DNA of 64,000 bases from Cryptosporangium phraense (GTDB lineage Bacteria > Actinomycetota > Actinomycetes > Mycobacteriales > Cryptosporangiaceae). Below, piece after piece: positions 1 through 7,927 of this stretch. Numbering within the stretch: position 1 is the stretch's first letter; the number at the start of each line of letters is the position of its first letter. Below the pieces are notes generated by a model. That model saw only the letters and a list, made by a program, of their open reading frames with translations. It was not told the origin of the DNA and made no database searches. The stretch is taken from contig NZ_VIRS01000030.1 in NCBI RefSeq assembly GCF_006912135.1, positions 27,872 through 91,871 on the forward strand, in the 5' to 3' direction. Made by a program: the position numbers and the translations under genes.

Positions 1-2031
1 GCCACGCTGTCCGGCTCGACCGTGAACACGTTCAGCATCCCCGGGCAGGAGTCGACGACCGCGCTGGACCGGATCGGCGAGCGGTTCGGTTCGGCCGCGA
101 ACGGCGCGTCGGCTCAGGTCGTGTTCCAGACGTCCGGGCCGATCACCGGGGCCGCGACCGAGGTGGCCGCGGCCGTCACCCGGCTGAACGGCCTGCCGGG
201 GGTGGTGAGCGCGACGAACCCGCTCGACCCGGCGTCGCCGGTCGTCTCCCGGGACCGGCGGGCCGCCTACAGCACGGTCACGTACGCGGTGCCGGCGACC
301 GACCTGACGTCCGGGCAGCGGGAGGCGCTGCTCGCCGCGGTGTCGTCGTTCCGGTCCGACCGCCTCGACGCCGAGGTGACCGGCGAGGCGTCGCAGGCCC
401 AGGGCGGTGACGTCGGCGGGCCGGCCGAGGCCGGTGGTGTGGTCGTCGCGCTGGTCGTGCTCGCGATCACCTACGGATCGCTGGTCGCCGCCGGGATGAA
501 CCTGCTGACCGCGCTGGTCGGCGTCGGGATCGGTGCGCTCGGCATCACCGCGCTGACCGGCTTCGTCGAGCTGCAGGCCACCACGCCGGTGCTGGCGATC
601 ATGCTCGGACTGGCCGTCGGCATCGACTACGCGCTGTTCCTGTTCACGCGGTTCCGGCACGAACTGGTCGACGGGCGTGCGGTCCGGGAAGCCGTGCCGA
701 TGGCGGTCGGGACGGCCGGGTCGGCGGTGGTGACGGCCGGGCTGACCGTGGTGATCGCGCTGGCCGGGCTGTCGGTCGCCGGGATCCCGTTCCTGACCGA
801 GATGGGGCTGGCCGCGGCCGGGACGATCGTGGTCGCGGTGCTGATCGCGGTGACGCTGGTACCGGCCGTGCTGGCGTTGATCGGTGTGCGGGCGCTGCCC
901 CGCCGGAAGCGCGCGTCCCGGGGTTTCGTCGCCGGCTGGGCCCGGCTGGTGACGTCCCGGGCCTGGATCTGCCTGGGGGCGGCGATCGTCGTGCTCGGGG
1001 TGATCGCGATCCCGGTCGCGTCGATGCGCACGTCGCTGAACCAGCCCGCGCCGGAGGACAGCACGCAGGCCCGGGCCGCGTCGATCATCTCGGCCCGCTT
1101 CGGGCCCGGCTTCACCGGGCCGCTGCTGATCCTGGCCGACGGTCCGGACGCGGTCGCGGTCGCCAAGTCCGCGATGGCCGCGGTCCGCGACCTCGACGGC
1201 GTCGCGGTGGTGGCCGGCCCGAACGTCAACGGCAATGGGGACGCTGCGCTGGTGAGCGTGATCCCGTCGTCGGGACCGGACGCGGCCGCGACCGTGGCGC
1301 TGGTGCATTCGCTCCGGTCGGCGCTGAGCCGCGTCGGGGGGAGCGCGTCGCTGTCGGTGACCGGGGCGACCGCGGTGAGCGTCGACGTGTCGCAGAAGCT
1401 CAGCGAGGCGCTGCCCCAGTACCTGGTGCTGGTCGTGGGGCTGGCGCTGGTGCTACTGATCCTGGTGTTCCGGTCGCTGCTGGTGCCGGTGACCGGCGTG
1501 CTCGGATTCCTGCTGACGATCGGGGCCGCGCTCGGGGCCACGACCGCGGTGTTCCAGTGGGGGTGGCTCTCCGCGGCGGTGAACGCGGACGTGACCGGGC
1601 CGCTGCTGAGCCTGTCGCCGATCATCGTGGTCGGGATCCTGTTCGGCCTGGCCATGGACTACCAGGTGTTCCTGGTGTCGCGGATGCACGAGGCGCACGC
1701 CCACGGGTTGTCGCCGCGGTCCGCGGTCGTGACCGGCTTCCGGCAGGCCGCGCCGGTCGTCGTGGCGGCCGCGTCGATCATGTTCGCGGTGTTCGCCGGG
1801 TTCATTCCCCAGGGCGACGAGACGATCAAGCCGATCGCGTTCGCGCTGGCCACCGGCATCCTGTTCGACGCGATCGTAGTGCGGATGATCGCGATGCCGG
1901 CCGCGCTGACGCTGCTCGGGAGCGCGGCCTGGTGGTTGCCGTCGTGGCTGCGGTGGCTCCCGGCGGTGGACGTCGAGGGCGCCGCGTTGGAGCGCGAACC
2001 GGTTAAGACGCCAGAATTTGCCCACCAATGA
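1..2031 (+). CDS. MMPL/RND family transporter, 3' part
   Basis: Inner-membrane exporter of the MMPL branch of the RND superfamily, which usually moves lipids or drugs using the proton gradient. The reading frame is open to base 1, so the N-terminus lies outside the window. Two clusters of membrane segments are visible (about residues 135-295 and 460-645 of the visible part). Each carries the Asp-Tyr motif of MMPL proton relays: GIDYALFLFTRFRHEL in the first and GLAMDYQVFLVSRMHE in the second. The soluble porter-like domain lies between them. A ferredoxin gene starts 62 bases downstream on the same strand, with no sign of functional linkage. The family assignment is firm; the substrate is unknown. 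Confidence 0.93.
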   Translation, partial: ATLSGSTVNTFSIPGQESTTALDRIGERFGSAANGASAQVVFQTSGPITGAATEVAAAVTRLNGLPGVVSATNPLDPASPVVSRDRRAAYSTVTYAVPATDLTSGQREALLAAVSSFRSDRLDAEVTGEASQAQGGDVGGPAEAGGVVVALVVLAITYGSLVAAGMNLLTALVGVGIGALGITALTGFVELQATTPVLAIMLGLAVGIDYALFLFTRFRHELVDGRAVREAVPMAVGTAGSAVVTAGLTVVIALAGLSVAGIPFLTEMGLAAAGTIVVAVLIAVTLVPAVLALIGVRALPRRKRASRGFVAGWARLVTSRAWICLGAAIVVLGVIAIPVASMRTSLNQPAPEDSTQARAASIISARFGPGFTGPLLILADGPDAVAVAKSAMAAVRDLDGVAVVAGPNVNGNGDAALVSVIPSSGPDAAATVALVHSLRSALSRVGGSASLSVTGATAVSVDVSQKLSEALPQYLVLVVGLALVLLILVFRSLLVPVTGVLGFLLTIGAALGATTAVFQWGWLSAAVNADVTGPLLSLSPIIVVGILFGLAMDYQVFLVSRMHEAHAHGLSPRSAVVTGFRQAAPVVVAAASIMFAVFAGFIPQGDETIKPIAFALATGILFDAIVVRMIAMPAALTLLGSAAWWLPSWLRWLPAVDVEGAALEREPVKTPEFAHQ

Positions 2032-2093
2032 CCGGCGGGTGCCCTACCGTGCTCGGGAACGGAAATCTGGTTCCTCGGCTGAGGGGGAGCATC

Positions 2094-2288
2094 GTGAAAG
2101 TTCGGGCCGACAACGAGCGCTGCGAGGCGCACGGGCAGTGCTGGATGGTGGACGAAGACCTGTTCACCTTGGACGACGACGGCTACAGCACGCTCGGAGC
2201 CGGGGTCGACGTCCCGCCGGGCAAGGAAGCGGTGGCCCAGGCCGGCGTCGACGCCTGCCCCCTGCAGGCGCTGCGGATCGACGCATGA
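2094..2288 (+). CDS. Small [3Fe-4S]/[4Fe-4S] ferredoxin with His in the cluster motif
   Basis: A 64-residue ferredoxin of the type that passes electrons to actinobacterial cytochromes P450. The cluster motif reads CEAHGQC (Cys10, His13, Cys16) with a later DACPLQA. The cysteine normally central to CxxCxxC is therefore histidine, a variant known from P450-linked ferredoxins that carry [3Fe-4S] or His-ligated clusters. The GTG start at 2094 was chosen because a purine-rich GAGGGGGAG lies just before it; a longer frame from 2028 lacks this. The stop overlaps the next gene's ATG by 4 bases. No P450 gene is next to it in the window. Confidence 0.85.
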   Translation: MKVRADNERCEAHGQCWMVDEDLFTLDDDGYSTLGAGVDVPPGKEAVAQAGVDACPLQALRIDA

Positions 2289-3106
2289 AGCGCCGGCTCC
2301 TCGTCGCGCTCGCGTCGGTCGCGGGTGCGCTCGCGCTGGTGGGCGGCGGGGTGGCGATCGCCGACACGCCGCAGCCGGCGATCACGACGAAGACCCCGCG
2401 CACCGAGCGGGACGTGACGAACATCGACATCGTCCGCCAGCAGATCAAGAACTACTACGGCGACGCGCTCGGCACCGGCACGTTCGGCGCCGACAGCAAC
2501 TACGCCAAGGAGGCGACGAAGGTCGCGTCCGCCGGGCAGACCTACCTGGCGCGGCCGTACCGGGGCGCGAAGAAGAAGGCGATCCTGCTGGACGTCGACG
2601 ACACGTCGCTGAACACCTGGAACTACGAGATCGCGTCGAACTTCGCGTTCAACCCGACCACGAACGGCCAGTATGTGACCGGCCAGCTGTTCCCGCCCGT
2701 CCCGGGCATGGTCAAGATGGCCACCGCGGCCCAGAAGGCCGGGTACGCGATCTTCTTCCTGACCGGGCGGGGCGCGGCCCAGGAGGCGGCCACGCTGGGC
2801 AACCTGACGTCGGACGGCATCGGCGTCGACGCCGGCTACCCGAAGCCGACGACGCTGACCAACGGCGAGGACGGCCTGTTCACGAAGCCGGCGGTCGCGG
2901 ACTACCCGGCCTATCTCAAGACCGCGTGCGCGAACGACCCGAACGGGGCCTGCACGACGATCCACTACAAGTCGGCGACCCGGGCGCACATCGAGTCGCT
3001 CGGCTACGACATCGTCGCGAACTTCGGCGACCAGTACTCCGACCTCAAGGGCGGGTACGCGAACCGGACGTTCAAGCTGCCGAACCCGACGTACTACCTG
3101 CCGTGA
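2285..3106 (+). CDS. Secreted HAD-family acid phosphatase (class B-like)
   Basis: Predicted exported phosphomonoesterase of 273 residues. Residues 1-27 form a signal peptide: an MKRR start, a hydrophobic Ala/Leu/Val core and cleavage near AIAD. HAD motif I is DVDDTS, with Asp103 as nucleophile and Asp105 as acid/base. Motif II is FLTGRG. The metal-binding motif is NFGDQYSDLKGG. This arrangement fits plant-type acid phosphatases and class B acid phosphatases. The ATG overlaps the ferredoxin stop (ATGA), suggesting translational coupling, which is odd for a cytosolic redox protein beside a secreted hydrolase. A strong terminator follows. Confidence 0.88.
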   Translation: MKRRLLVALASVAGALALVGGGVAIADTPQPAITTKTPRTERDVTNIDIVRQQIKNYYGDALGTGTFGADSNYAKEATKVASAGQTYLARPYRGAKKKAILLDVDDTSLNTWNYEIASNFAFNPTTNGQYVTGQLFPPVPGMVKMATAAQKAGYAIFFLTGRGAAQEAATLGNLTSDGIGVDAGYPKPTTLTNGEDGLFTKPAVADYPAYLKTACANDPNGACTTIHYKSATRAHIESLGYDIVANFGDQYSDLKGGYANRTFKLPNPTYYLP

Positions 3107-3111
3107 GTCTC

Positions 3112-3143
3112 GAGCGGGGCCCGGATCGTTCCGGGCCCCGCTC
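3112..3143. terminator. Bidirectional hairpin terminator
   Basis: A perfect 14-base-pair stem (3112-3125 with 3130-3143, arm GAGCGGGGCCCGGA) around a 4-base loop. It sits between the convergent acid phosphatase and DUF3618 genes. No U-tract follows, as is common in high-G+C actinobacteria. Confidence 0.8.
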
Positions 3144-3151
3144 ACTCACCC

Positions 3152-3811
3152 CTACTGCCGGGCGGTCTCCTGGACCGTGCCCGCGCGGTCCTTCGCGTCT
3201 TCCTTGAGCGAGTCCGCGTGACCGCTCGCGGTGTCCTTGACCTCCTGCGCGGCCCCGGTCGCCGTCTCCTTCACCTGCTGGGCCGCCTGCTGCGCCGGCT
3301 CCTTGAGGTTCTGGCCGACCTCCTTGGCCTTCTCGGTGACGGCCTGCTTGACCGGCTCCGCGTGCTCCTTGAGCGCCGCGCCGGCCTTCTGCTCCGGACG
3401 GCTGGCCGGAATCAGGCTCGACGCCAGCCAGCCGACGCCGAACGCGATCAGCCCGGCCGCGAGCGGGTTGCCCTGGGCCTTGCGACGGGTCGCGCTGGCG
3501 GCGTTGCCGGCCGCGTCGGCGGCCGAGTCCTTCACGTCGGACGCCCGGTCGGCGAGGCCGTGTCCGGCGTCGGCGGTGCCGTGTGCCTTGTCTTTCACGG
3601 TGTCGGTGAGGTCCGAGGCCGTACCCATGATTCGCTCCTTCGCCGTCGAGGCCGCGTGGGTCACCCGTCCGACCTGACGCCGGGCGGCCTGTCGCGGGCT
3701 GACCTTCTCGACCAGCGCGTCGACGTCGTCGCCGAGGCGCATCCGGCGGCGCATGATGTCGCGCTCGATCTCTTCCTTCGACTGGTAACCGTCGTCGTCC
3801 GGGCGTGTCAC
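3152..3811 (-). CDS. DUF3618 domain protein with amphipathic repeat tail
   Basis: A 219-residue protein. The N-terminus (residues 1-40, with EEIERDIMRRRMRLGDDVDAL) matches the DUF3618 helical domain found in actinobacteria. One hydrophobic segment follows around residues 115-135 (LAAGLIAFGVGWLASSLIP). The C-terminal 80 residues are Ala/Lys/Glu-rich 11-mer-like repeats resembling LEA or apolipoprotein helices. The GTG start at 3811 overlaps the upstream stop by 4 bases (GTGA), giving a coupled three-gene operon with the genes at 3808-4221 and 4218-5183. The role is not established; association with the membrane or envelope stress is inferred from composition. Confidence 0.85.
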   Translation of the reverse strand: MTRPDDDGYQSKEEIERDIMRRRMRLGDDVDALVEKVSPRQAARRQVGRVTHAASTAKERIMGTASDLTDTVKDKAHGTADAGHGLADRASDVKDSAADAAGNAASATRRKAQGNPLAAGLIAFGVGWLASSLIPASRPEQKAGAALKEHAEPVKQAVTEKAKEVGQNLKEPAQQAAQQVKETATGAAQEVKDTASGHADSLKEDAKDRAGTVQETARQ

Positions 3812-4221
3812 CGGGCCTCCCTGTTCTTCACGTATCGCACGTCCTCTTTCACGGTCTCGACCGTCCGCGTCGGAACCGGGTTGACCTGCTTGACCTTGGT
3901 GCGGCCGTAGGCCGCGAGCGCGGCGGCGCCGGCCGCCCACAGGACGCCGACGATGAGCGCGGCCCAGCCGATCGGCATCAGGGCGTCGAGCCCGTACATC
4001 AGCGCGAGCGAGAGGAACAGCAGGGCGAGCCACCCGGCGATGCCGGCGCCGCCGAACGCGCCACCGGCCTTGCCCGCCTTGGCGACCTCGTCCTTCGTCT
4101 CCGCCTTGGCCAGCGCGATCTCCTGACGCACCAGCGCGGTGAGATCGTCGGCGACCTCCCGGACCAGATCCCCGACCGACGCGTTGCTCACGTCCTGGCG
4201 GGGATCACCCATCGCGGTCAC
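3808..4221 (-). CDS. Holin-superfamily / DUF1469-type membrane protein
   Basis: A 137-residue protein with a charged N-terminal helix (VREVADDLTALVRQEIALAKAE), two strongly hydrophobic segments (about residues 52-74 and 80-105) and a basic tail. This is the actinobacterial 'phage holin family' / DUF1469 architecture. Despite the name, such proteins are chromosomal and usually sit beside DUF3618 genes, as here. The GTG start overlaps the preceding stop by 4 bases, and its own stop overlaps the next start by 4. The molecular function is unknown. There is no prophage context. Confidence 0.85.
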   Translation of the reverse strand: MTAMGDPRQDVSNASVGDLVREVADDLTALVRQEIALAKAETKDEVAKAGKAGGAFGGAGIAGWLALLFLSLALMYGLDALMPIGWAALIVGVLWAAGAAALAAYGRTKVKQVNPVPTRTVETVKEDVRYVKNREAR

Positions 4222-5183
4222 GGCCGGCCCTCGCGGTAGCGCGGGTCGTCGTAGGGGTCGACCGGGCGGCCGTCGGGGTCGGTCACCGGAGCGGCCGGGG
4301 GCGGCGGGGGATAGCCGGACTCACCGGTGCGGTAGGCGGGGTCGAGCGGGTCGGCGCCCGGGACGTAGCCCGGGTCGGTGGGGGTGCCGGTGCCGGTGCC
4401 GTACGCCGGGTCGGCCGGGGCGTAGCCGGGGGTTCCGGGGGCGTAGGCCGGGTCGGACGGGACGTAGCCGGTCTCCGGGGGCGGGGAGACGGTGCCGGTG
4501 CCCGGGAACGGCTCGGCGGCCGGGGTGTAGGGCGAGGTGGCGTAGCCGCCGGTGGGCGGTACCTCGGCGACCCCGACCGCGGTGTCGTCGCCGTAGGCCG
4601 GGGTGGTCGGGAACGTCTCGGTCGCGCCGACGCCGAGGCCCGAGTAGGTCGAGTCGGGTCGCGTGTCGTCCACGAAGGAGGAGCGGCCGGAGTCGCTCGA
4701 CGCGGCCTGGACCCCGCGGAAGACCCGACCGGCCACCACGCCGGCCGCCCCCGCGAGCAGCAGGAACGTGCCCGGGCGGCGCCGGGCGAACGACCGGACG
4801 TCGTCCAGAATGGCGTCCGGGCCGCGCTGGTCGAGGTAGTCCGCGACCTGGCGGGCGTAGTCGCCGGCCCGCCGGGTGATCTCGGTGGTCAGCGCCGAGT
4901 GGTCGTCCCGGCCCTGGCCGAGCTCGTCGCCGGTGGTCCGCAGCGCGCTCGCGAGCCGCTGACGCTGGGCGTCGACCTGGCCGTTGACCTCGTCCCGGGT
5001 CGTGCGCAGCAGGTCAGCGGCCTGGGCCTTGGTCTCGGACGCGACCTGCGAGGCCTGCTCGCTCGCGGTACGGGCGACATCGGACCCGGCGTCCTTGGCA
5101 TGGGACGCGAGCGCGGCACCCTCCTGCTGTGTGGTGCCCGCTGTCTCCCGGGCCCGGTCCGTCGTACTGGGCGTGCTCGTCAT
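4218..5183 (-). CDS. Membrane-anchored protein with coiled-coil N-terminus and Pro/Gly/Tyr-rich tail
   Basis: First gene of the three-gene minus-strand cassette, 321 residues. Residues 1-125 are Ala/Glu/Gln-rich and helical. A single hydrophobic segment follows (RRPGTFLLLAGAAGVVAG, about residues 135-160). The last 160 residues are a disordered Pro/Gly/Thr/Tyr tail with imperfect repeats of the type DPAY-APGTPGYAPA. The ATG at 5183 is preferred over an upstream in-frame ATG at 5213 because an AGGGG lies just before it. The architecture suggests a surface- or nucleoid-facing scaffold with a disordered tail. I do not recognise a named family. Confidence 0.75.
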   Translation of the reverse strand: MTSTPSTTDRARETAGTTQQEGAALASHAKDAGSDVARTASEQASQVASETKAQAADLLRTTRDEVNGQVDAQRQRLASALRTTGDELGQGRDDHSALTTEITRRAGDYARQVADYLDQRGPDAILDDVRSFARRRPGTFLLLAGAAGVVAGRVFRGVQAASSDSGRSSFVDDTRPDSTYSGLGVGATETFPTTPAYGDDTAVGVAEVPPTGGYATSPYTPAAEPFPGTGTVSPPPETGYVPSDPAYAPGTPGYAPADPAYGTGTGTPTDPGYVPGADPLDPAYRTGESGYPPPPPAAPVTDPDGRPVDPYDDPRYREGRP

Positions 5184-5308
5184 GTCAACCCCTGGGGGTA
5201 ACTCGGGGATCATGTCGAGCGCAGGGTGTCCGCTGGAACGACGCAGAAACCTCTAGTCGCGTGACTTTCCGTGAACAATGTGTAGGGATAACCGGACACT
5301 GAGGACGA

Positions 5309-5878
5309 TCAGTTCGCCAACCAGAGCGCAAGGTTGAGCGCTGCCGCATACGTCACCCAGAGCAGATAGGGGACGAGGAGCGCGCCGGCGGCCGTCCGGA
5401 TCCGGGCGAACGCGGCGGCGTTCGCGAGGATCACCGCCCAGAGGACCGCGATCTCGGCGAACGCCAGGCCGGGTTGTTCGCCGGCGAAGAACAGCCAGGT
5501 CCAGGCCGCGTTCAGCACGAGCTGCCCGGCGTAGAGCCCGAAGGGCCCGGTCCTGCGGCCGGCGTAGCCGGCACGGCTGGGCCGGCTGGGCCGGCTGGGC
5601 CGGACGGGCTGGCTGGGCCGGCCGGCGGCGGGGTCGGCGGGGCCGGAGCGGCGCCAGGCGAGCCAGCCGGCGATGGCGATGAGCGTGTAGAGGACGGTCC
5701 AGACCGGTCCGAAGACCCCGGCCGGGGGTGCCCAGGCGGGCCGGTCGAGCCCGTCGTAGTACTCCCCGGCGTCGACGCTCGCCAGCCCGCCGACGGCCGC
5801 GGCGGCGAACGCGGCCGCCAGGAACCCGGCGAGCGCGAGCCAGCGGTTCGTCGGGCGGGCGGCTCGGGGTGTCACCAT
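5309..5878 (-). CDS. tspO: TspO/MBR family tryptophan-rich sensory protein
   Basis: Integral membrane protein of about 189 residues with five hydrophobic helices, related to bacterial TspO and the mitochondrial translocator protein, which bind porphyrins and sterols. The conserved loop RPAWAPPAGVFGPVWTVLYTLIA-type motif follows helix 1, and AAWTWLFF with a late WVTYAAALNLALWLAN matches the last helices. A Pro/Ser/Arg-rich insert (PSRPSRPSRA) lies between helices 2 and 3, longer than in most members. The start is placed at ATG 5878 (MVTPRAARP); the frame stays open upstream to 5950 over the neighbouring divergent promoter region. Confidence 0.88.
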   Translation of the reverse strand: MVTPRAARPTNRWLALAGFLAAAFAAAAVGGLASVDAGEYYDGLDRPAWAPPAGVFGPVWTVLYTLIAIAGWLAWRRSGPADPAAGRPSQPVRPSRPSRPSRAGYAGRRTGPFGLYAGQLVLNAAWTWLFFAGEQPGLAFAEIAVLWAVILANAAAFARIRTAAGALLVPYLLWVTYAAALNLALWLAN

Positions 5879-5937
5879 TTGCCCAGCCTGGGAGATGCCC
5901 TGCTCACCGGCAACCCGGGGCATGCGAGGCTGACGGT

Positions 5938-7191
5938 ATGGCCACCGCACTCAAGAACTGGGCCGGCAACGTCGAGTTCTCCACGCACACGCTCCACCGC
6001 CCGCTGAGCGTCGAGCAGCTGCAGGAGATCGTCGCGTCCGGCGACCGCCTCCGGGTCCTCGGCACCGGGCACTCGTTCAGCACGATCGCCGACAGCACCG
6101 GCGCGCTGATCACGGTCGCCGACCTGCCCCGGCGCATCGAGATCGACGAAGACCGGCGGGCGGTCACGGTGAGCGCCGGCACCCGCTTCGGCGAGCTGAC
6201 CCAGGTGCTCGAGCCGGCCGGCTGGGCCCTGCACAACCTCGGCTCGCTGCCGCACATCAGCGTCGGCGGCGCGGTGGCCACCGGCACCCACGGCTCCGGC
6301 ATCACGAACGGGACGCTGGCCACCGCGGTGAGCGCGGTCGAGTTCGTGACGCCGACCGGCTCGTTGGCCCGGGTCGAGCGGGGGGACGCCGACTTCGAGG
6401 GGTCGGTGATCACGCTCGGCTCGCTCGGCGTCGTCACCGCGCTGACGCTCGACATCCAGCCGACCTACCAGATCGAGCAGCGCGTCTACGACCGGATGTT
6501 CCTCTCCGCGCTGCGGGTGAACCTGCACGAGGTGCTGACCGCGGCCTACAGCGTGAGCGTGTTCCTGACCTGGAAGCGTCCGTTCGCCGACCAGGTGTGG
6601 GTGAAGCACCGGGTCGACGCCGGACCGTGGCCGCACGGCCGCGACTGGCTCGGGGCGACGCTGGCGCCCAGCCAGCGCAACCCGGTGCCCGGGCAGGATC
6701 CGGGGTTCACGACCGAGCAGGGTGGGGTGCCCGGGCCGTGGAACCAGCGGCTGCCGCACTTCCGGCTGGAGTTCACGCCCAGCGCCGGCGACGAGATCCA
6801 GAGCGAGTACCTGCTGCCGATCGAGCAGGCGGTCCCGGCGCTGGACGTGCTGTCGTCCCTGGCCGACACGATCGCGCCGATCCTGCACGTCAGCGAGTTG
6901 CGCACGATCCGCGGCGACGAGCTGTGGCTCTCGGAGTTCTATCAGCGGGACACGATCGCGCTGCACTTCACCTGGCACCCGGACCCGGTCGCGCTGGCGC
7001 CGGTGCTGCGCGAGCTCGAGGCCCGGCTGAAGCCGCTGGGTGCGCGTCCGCACTGGGGCAAGGTTTTCTCGATCCCGCCGGCCGAGGTCGCTGCGCTCTA
7101 TCCCCGGTTCGCCGACGCCCAGGCCCTGATCCGTCGCTACGACCCGGACGGCAAGTTCCAAAACGAGTTCACCGACACCTACGGCCTCTAG
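5938..7191 (+). CDS. FAD-linked alditol/xylitol oxidase-like protein
   Basis: A 417-residue flavoprotein of the vanillyl-alcohol-oxidase fold, close in length to Streptomyces alditol oxidase AldO. The N-terminal FAD-binding domain has LGTGHSFSTIAD, where His45 is the expected covalent flavin attachment site. The next PP-loop region is GGAVATGTHGSG. The C-terminal substrate-cap domain ends with the family signature DPDGKFQNEFTDTYGL. Family enzymes oxidise terminal hydroxyls of sugar alcohols or aldonolactones and release hydrogen peroxide. The gene diverges from tspO and stands alone. Alditol oxidase is favoured over gulonolactone oxidase by length and motif; the substrate is untested. Confidence 0.87.
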   Translation: MATALKNWAGNVEFSTHTLHRPLSVEQLQEIVASGDRLRVLGTGHSFSTIADSTGALITVADLPRRIEIDEDRRAVTVSAGTRFGELTQVLEPAGWALHNLGSLPHISVGGAVATGTHGSGITNGTLATAVSAVEFVTPTGSLARVERGDADFEGSVITLGSLGVVTALTLDIQPTYQIEQRVYDRMFLSALRVNLHEVLTAAYSVSVFLTWKRPFADQVWVKHRVDAGPWPHGRDWLGATLAPSQRNPVPGQDPGFTTEQGGVPGPWNQRLPHFRLEFTPSAGDEIQSEYLLPIEQAVPALDVLSSLADTIAPILHVSELRTIRGDELWLSEFYQRDTIALHFTWHPDPVALAPVLRELEARLKPLGARPHWGKVFSIPPAEVAALYPRFADAQALIRRYDPDGKFQNEFTDTYGL

Positions 7192-7927
7192 CCGGCCGGC
7201 GTGCGCCCGGGCGGTTCGGCGCCAGCCGGCTGGCCGGCCGAATCGGGACGGCCGCTCGACGACGGCCGGATGTGCCACTCGGGGGCCGAGGGCGCGTTCG
7301 GCGGCGGGGCGGACCTGGGTGAGCAGGCCGCGGATGAGGTCGTCGTCGAAGACGTCCGGTACCTCCAACTCGGCGAGGGCTTCGTCGCCGGCGTCGACGC
7401 CGCGCAGCGTGTGCGGTCAGGGGCGGACCGCCCCCTCGTTCGCCTTGGGCGGCATCGTCTCGGCCGCGGCGGCGCCCGGGACGGCGACGGTTCGCTGATC
7501 GGGGGCAGGAGGTCGGTCACGAGTTCGCGCCGATGCGCTCTCTGCGCTCGACCGTGCCGCTGCCGAGCACCGGGCGGCCGGCGCCGCGAACGCGGTTGCG
7601 GACCCGGGCGATTCGCCGCGGCCACATCGATCCGATCAGCAACTCGGGCTCGGTGAGAGCTTCGTTGCCGATATCGGCGGGCCGCGGCCTGTAGGGCGAG
7701 GTGCGTGCGGCCCCGCGATCCGGGAGATTGTCAGGCGCCGACTGCGGTCAGCCCGTCAGCTGGGCGGCGCGAAGTTCATCGGGGGACCGCGTGGGGCATC
7801 GGTCGCGGGTTGGGATCCGGGTTTGACCGCGCCGGTGGTCGAGCCGGCGGCCGGCGCTACCCAGCTGGCCGGGCCGCCGAATCGGGACGGCAGCCCGAGC
7901 GCGGCGGGAGGCAGGGGGATCCCGCCT
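7192..7927. other. 735-base gap without a convincing gene
   Basis: No frame in this stretch shows a full-length recognisable protein. On the minus strand a short open piece (about 7417 down to 7250) reads as plausible protein (GVDAGDEALAELEVPDVF). A stop lies just upstream, and the piece runs into the oxidase gene, so it may be a decayed remnant. A 16-base direct repeat (GCCGAATCGGGACGGC) occurs at 7237-7252 and 7876-7891, near the two ends of the gap. Nothing else is evident. Confidence 0.4.

Noticed and set aside
2018..2284. Extended N-terminus for the acid phosphatase starting at 2018
   Set aside because: The extra residues are Arg/Gly-rich and overlap the ferredoxin. A normal signal peptide begins at ATG 2285.
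3808..4221. Prophage remnant suggested by a holin-family protein
   Set aside because: No integrase, lysin, terminase or structural genes nearby. DUF1469/holin-like genes beside DUF3618 are ordinary chromosomal genes in actinobacteria.
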